From positions 21,291 through 85,290 of the forward strand of contig JAOACS010000001.1 in NCBI GenBank assembly GCA_026417655.1: a stretch of DNA of 64,000 nucleotides, given 5' to 3'. Both the position numbers and the translations under genes were made by a program. This DNA comes from Syntrophobacterales bacterium. Its GTDB lineage: Bacteria; Desulfobacterota; Syntrophobacteria; Syntrophobacterales; Thermodesulforhabdaceae. The stretch's first letter is position 1, and every line of letters starts with the position of its first letter. The notes under the pieces are model-generated. The model saw only the letters and a list, made by a program, of their open reading frames with translations, made no database searches and had not been told where the DNA came from. Below are positions 63,982 to 64,000 of this stretch, piece by piece.

Positions 63982-64000
63982 TAAACTGGTTGAGTCGCTC

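Overview
The window looks like the chromosome of an anaerobic Gram-negative bacterium, most likely of the Desulfobacterota (former Deltaproteobacteria). The reasons are a heptosyltransferase-type GT9 enzyme and a YcbB-like L,D-transpeptidase, a short GNAT-type N-acetylglutamate synthase, a DUF3786 Fe-S protein, a CCG-domain (HdrB/D-like) protein, rubredoxin plus a rubrerythrin-like protein, and an ETF whose alpha subunit carries a ferredoxin domain. Frequent AGA/AGG and ATA codons would fit a thermophilic lineage, but that is only an inference. No insertion sequence, phage or CRISPR array was seen. Gene density is very high, with many 4-60 nt overlaps.

Layout. (1) 1-11.8 kb, minus strand: a tightly packed run read in the order prs, NCS2 permease, Nudix hydrolase, fdhD, short argA, secA, argJ, a crotonase, a secreted M12B-like metallopeptidase, and a DegT-type aminotransferase carrying an extra N-terminal PIN-like domain (cut by the window edge). 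(2) 12-22.5 kb: small hypothetical genes, GT9, DUF4301, DUF1285, dtd, NamZ/DUF1343, asnS, a DUF3786 protein, rnhA, a DHH phosphoesterase and tRNA-Gly. (3) 22.6-30.6 kb, plus strand: a complete branched-chain-type ABC importer (SBP-HMGF), an OPT-family transporter and a CCG-domain Fe-S protein. (4) 30.7-35.9 kb: tRNA-Val, a PilZ gene, two small conserved-looking genes, tRNA-Arg(ACG), a fused HisH-HisF gene of the eukaryotic HIS7 type, and two dipeptide-permease genes. (5) 35.9-42.2 kb: a second complete Liv-type importer followed by paaK (phenylacetate-CoA ligase). This operon is preceded by a promoter, a 29-codon Phe-rich leader peptide and two tandem intrinsic terminators linked by a chain of mutually exclusive RNA hairpins. 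(6) 42.2-48 kb: L,D-transpeptidase, a Cys-rich mini-protein, rubredoxin, a rubrerythrin-like protein, glutaredoxin, a glutaredoxin-thioredoxin reductase fusion, a HEAT-like protein and tadA. (7) 48-59.3 kb: yceD-rpmF-plsX, then acyl-CoA dehydrogenase and etfBA, then fabG-fabF-rpiB-glyA-ribD-ribE and a degenerate rhodanese. (8) 59.4-64 kb: a methyltransferase (minus), 6S RNA, rny and tyrS, and a promoter pointing out of the window.

The most notable element is the leader at 35.88-36.17 kb. Six segments can pair as 1:2, 2:3, 3:4, 4:5 and 5:6. Segment 1 is the run of Phe codons. 3:4 and 5:6 are two U-tailed terminators, 2:3 is an antiterminator for the first, and 4:5 is an antiterminator for the second. 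A ribosome stalled on Phe codons would favour 2:3 and 4:5 and open both terminators; free movement would favour 1:2, 3:4 and 5:6 and close both. This predicts that an amino-acid importer/paaK operon is switched on when charged tRNA-Phe is scarce. The pairings are read from the sequence; the regulatory model is inference.

Other points to follow up are the eukaryote-like HisHF fusion, the PIN-like/aminotransferase fusion, and a fatty-acid gene cluster that lacks fabH, fabD and acpP at the usual places and holds an acyl-CoA dehydrogenase/ETF module instead.
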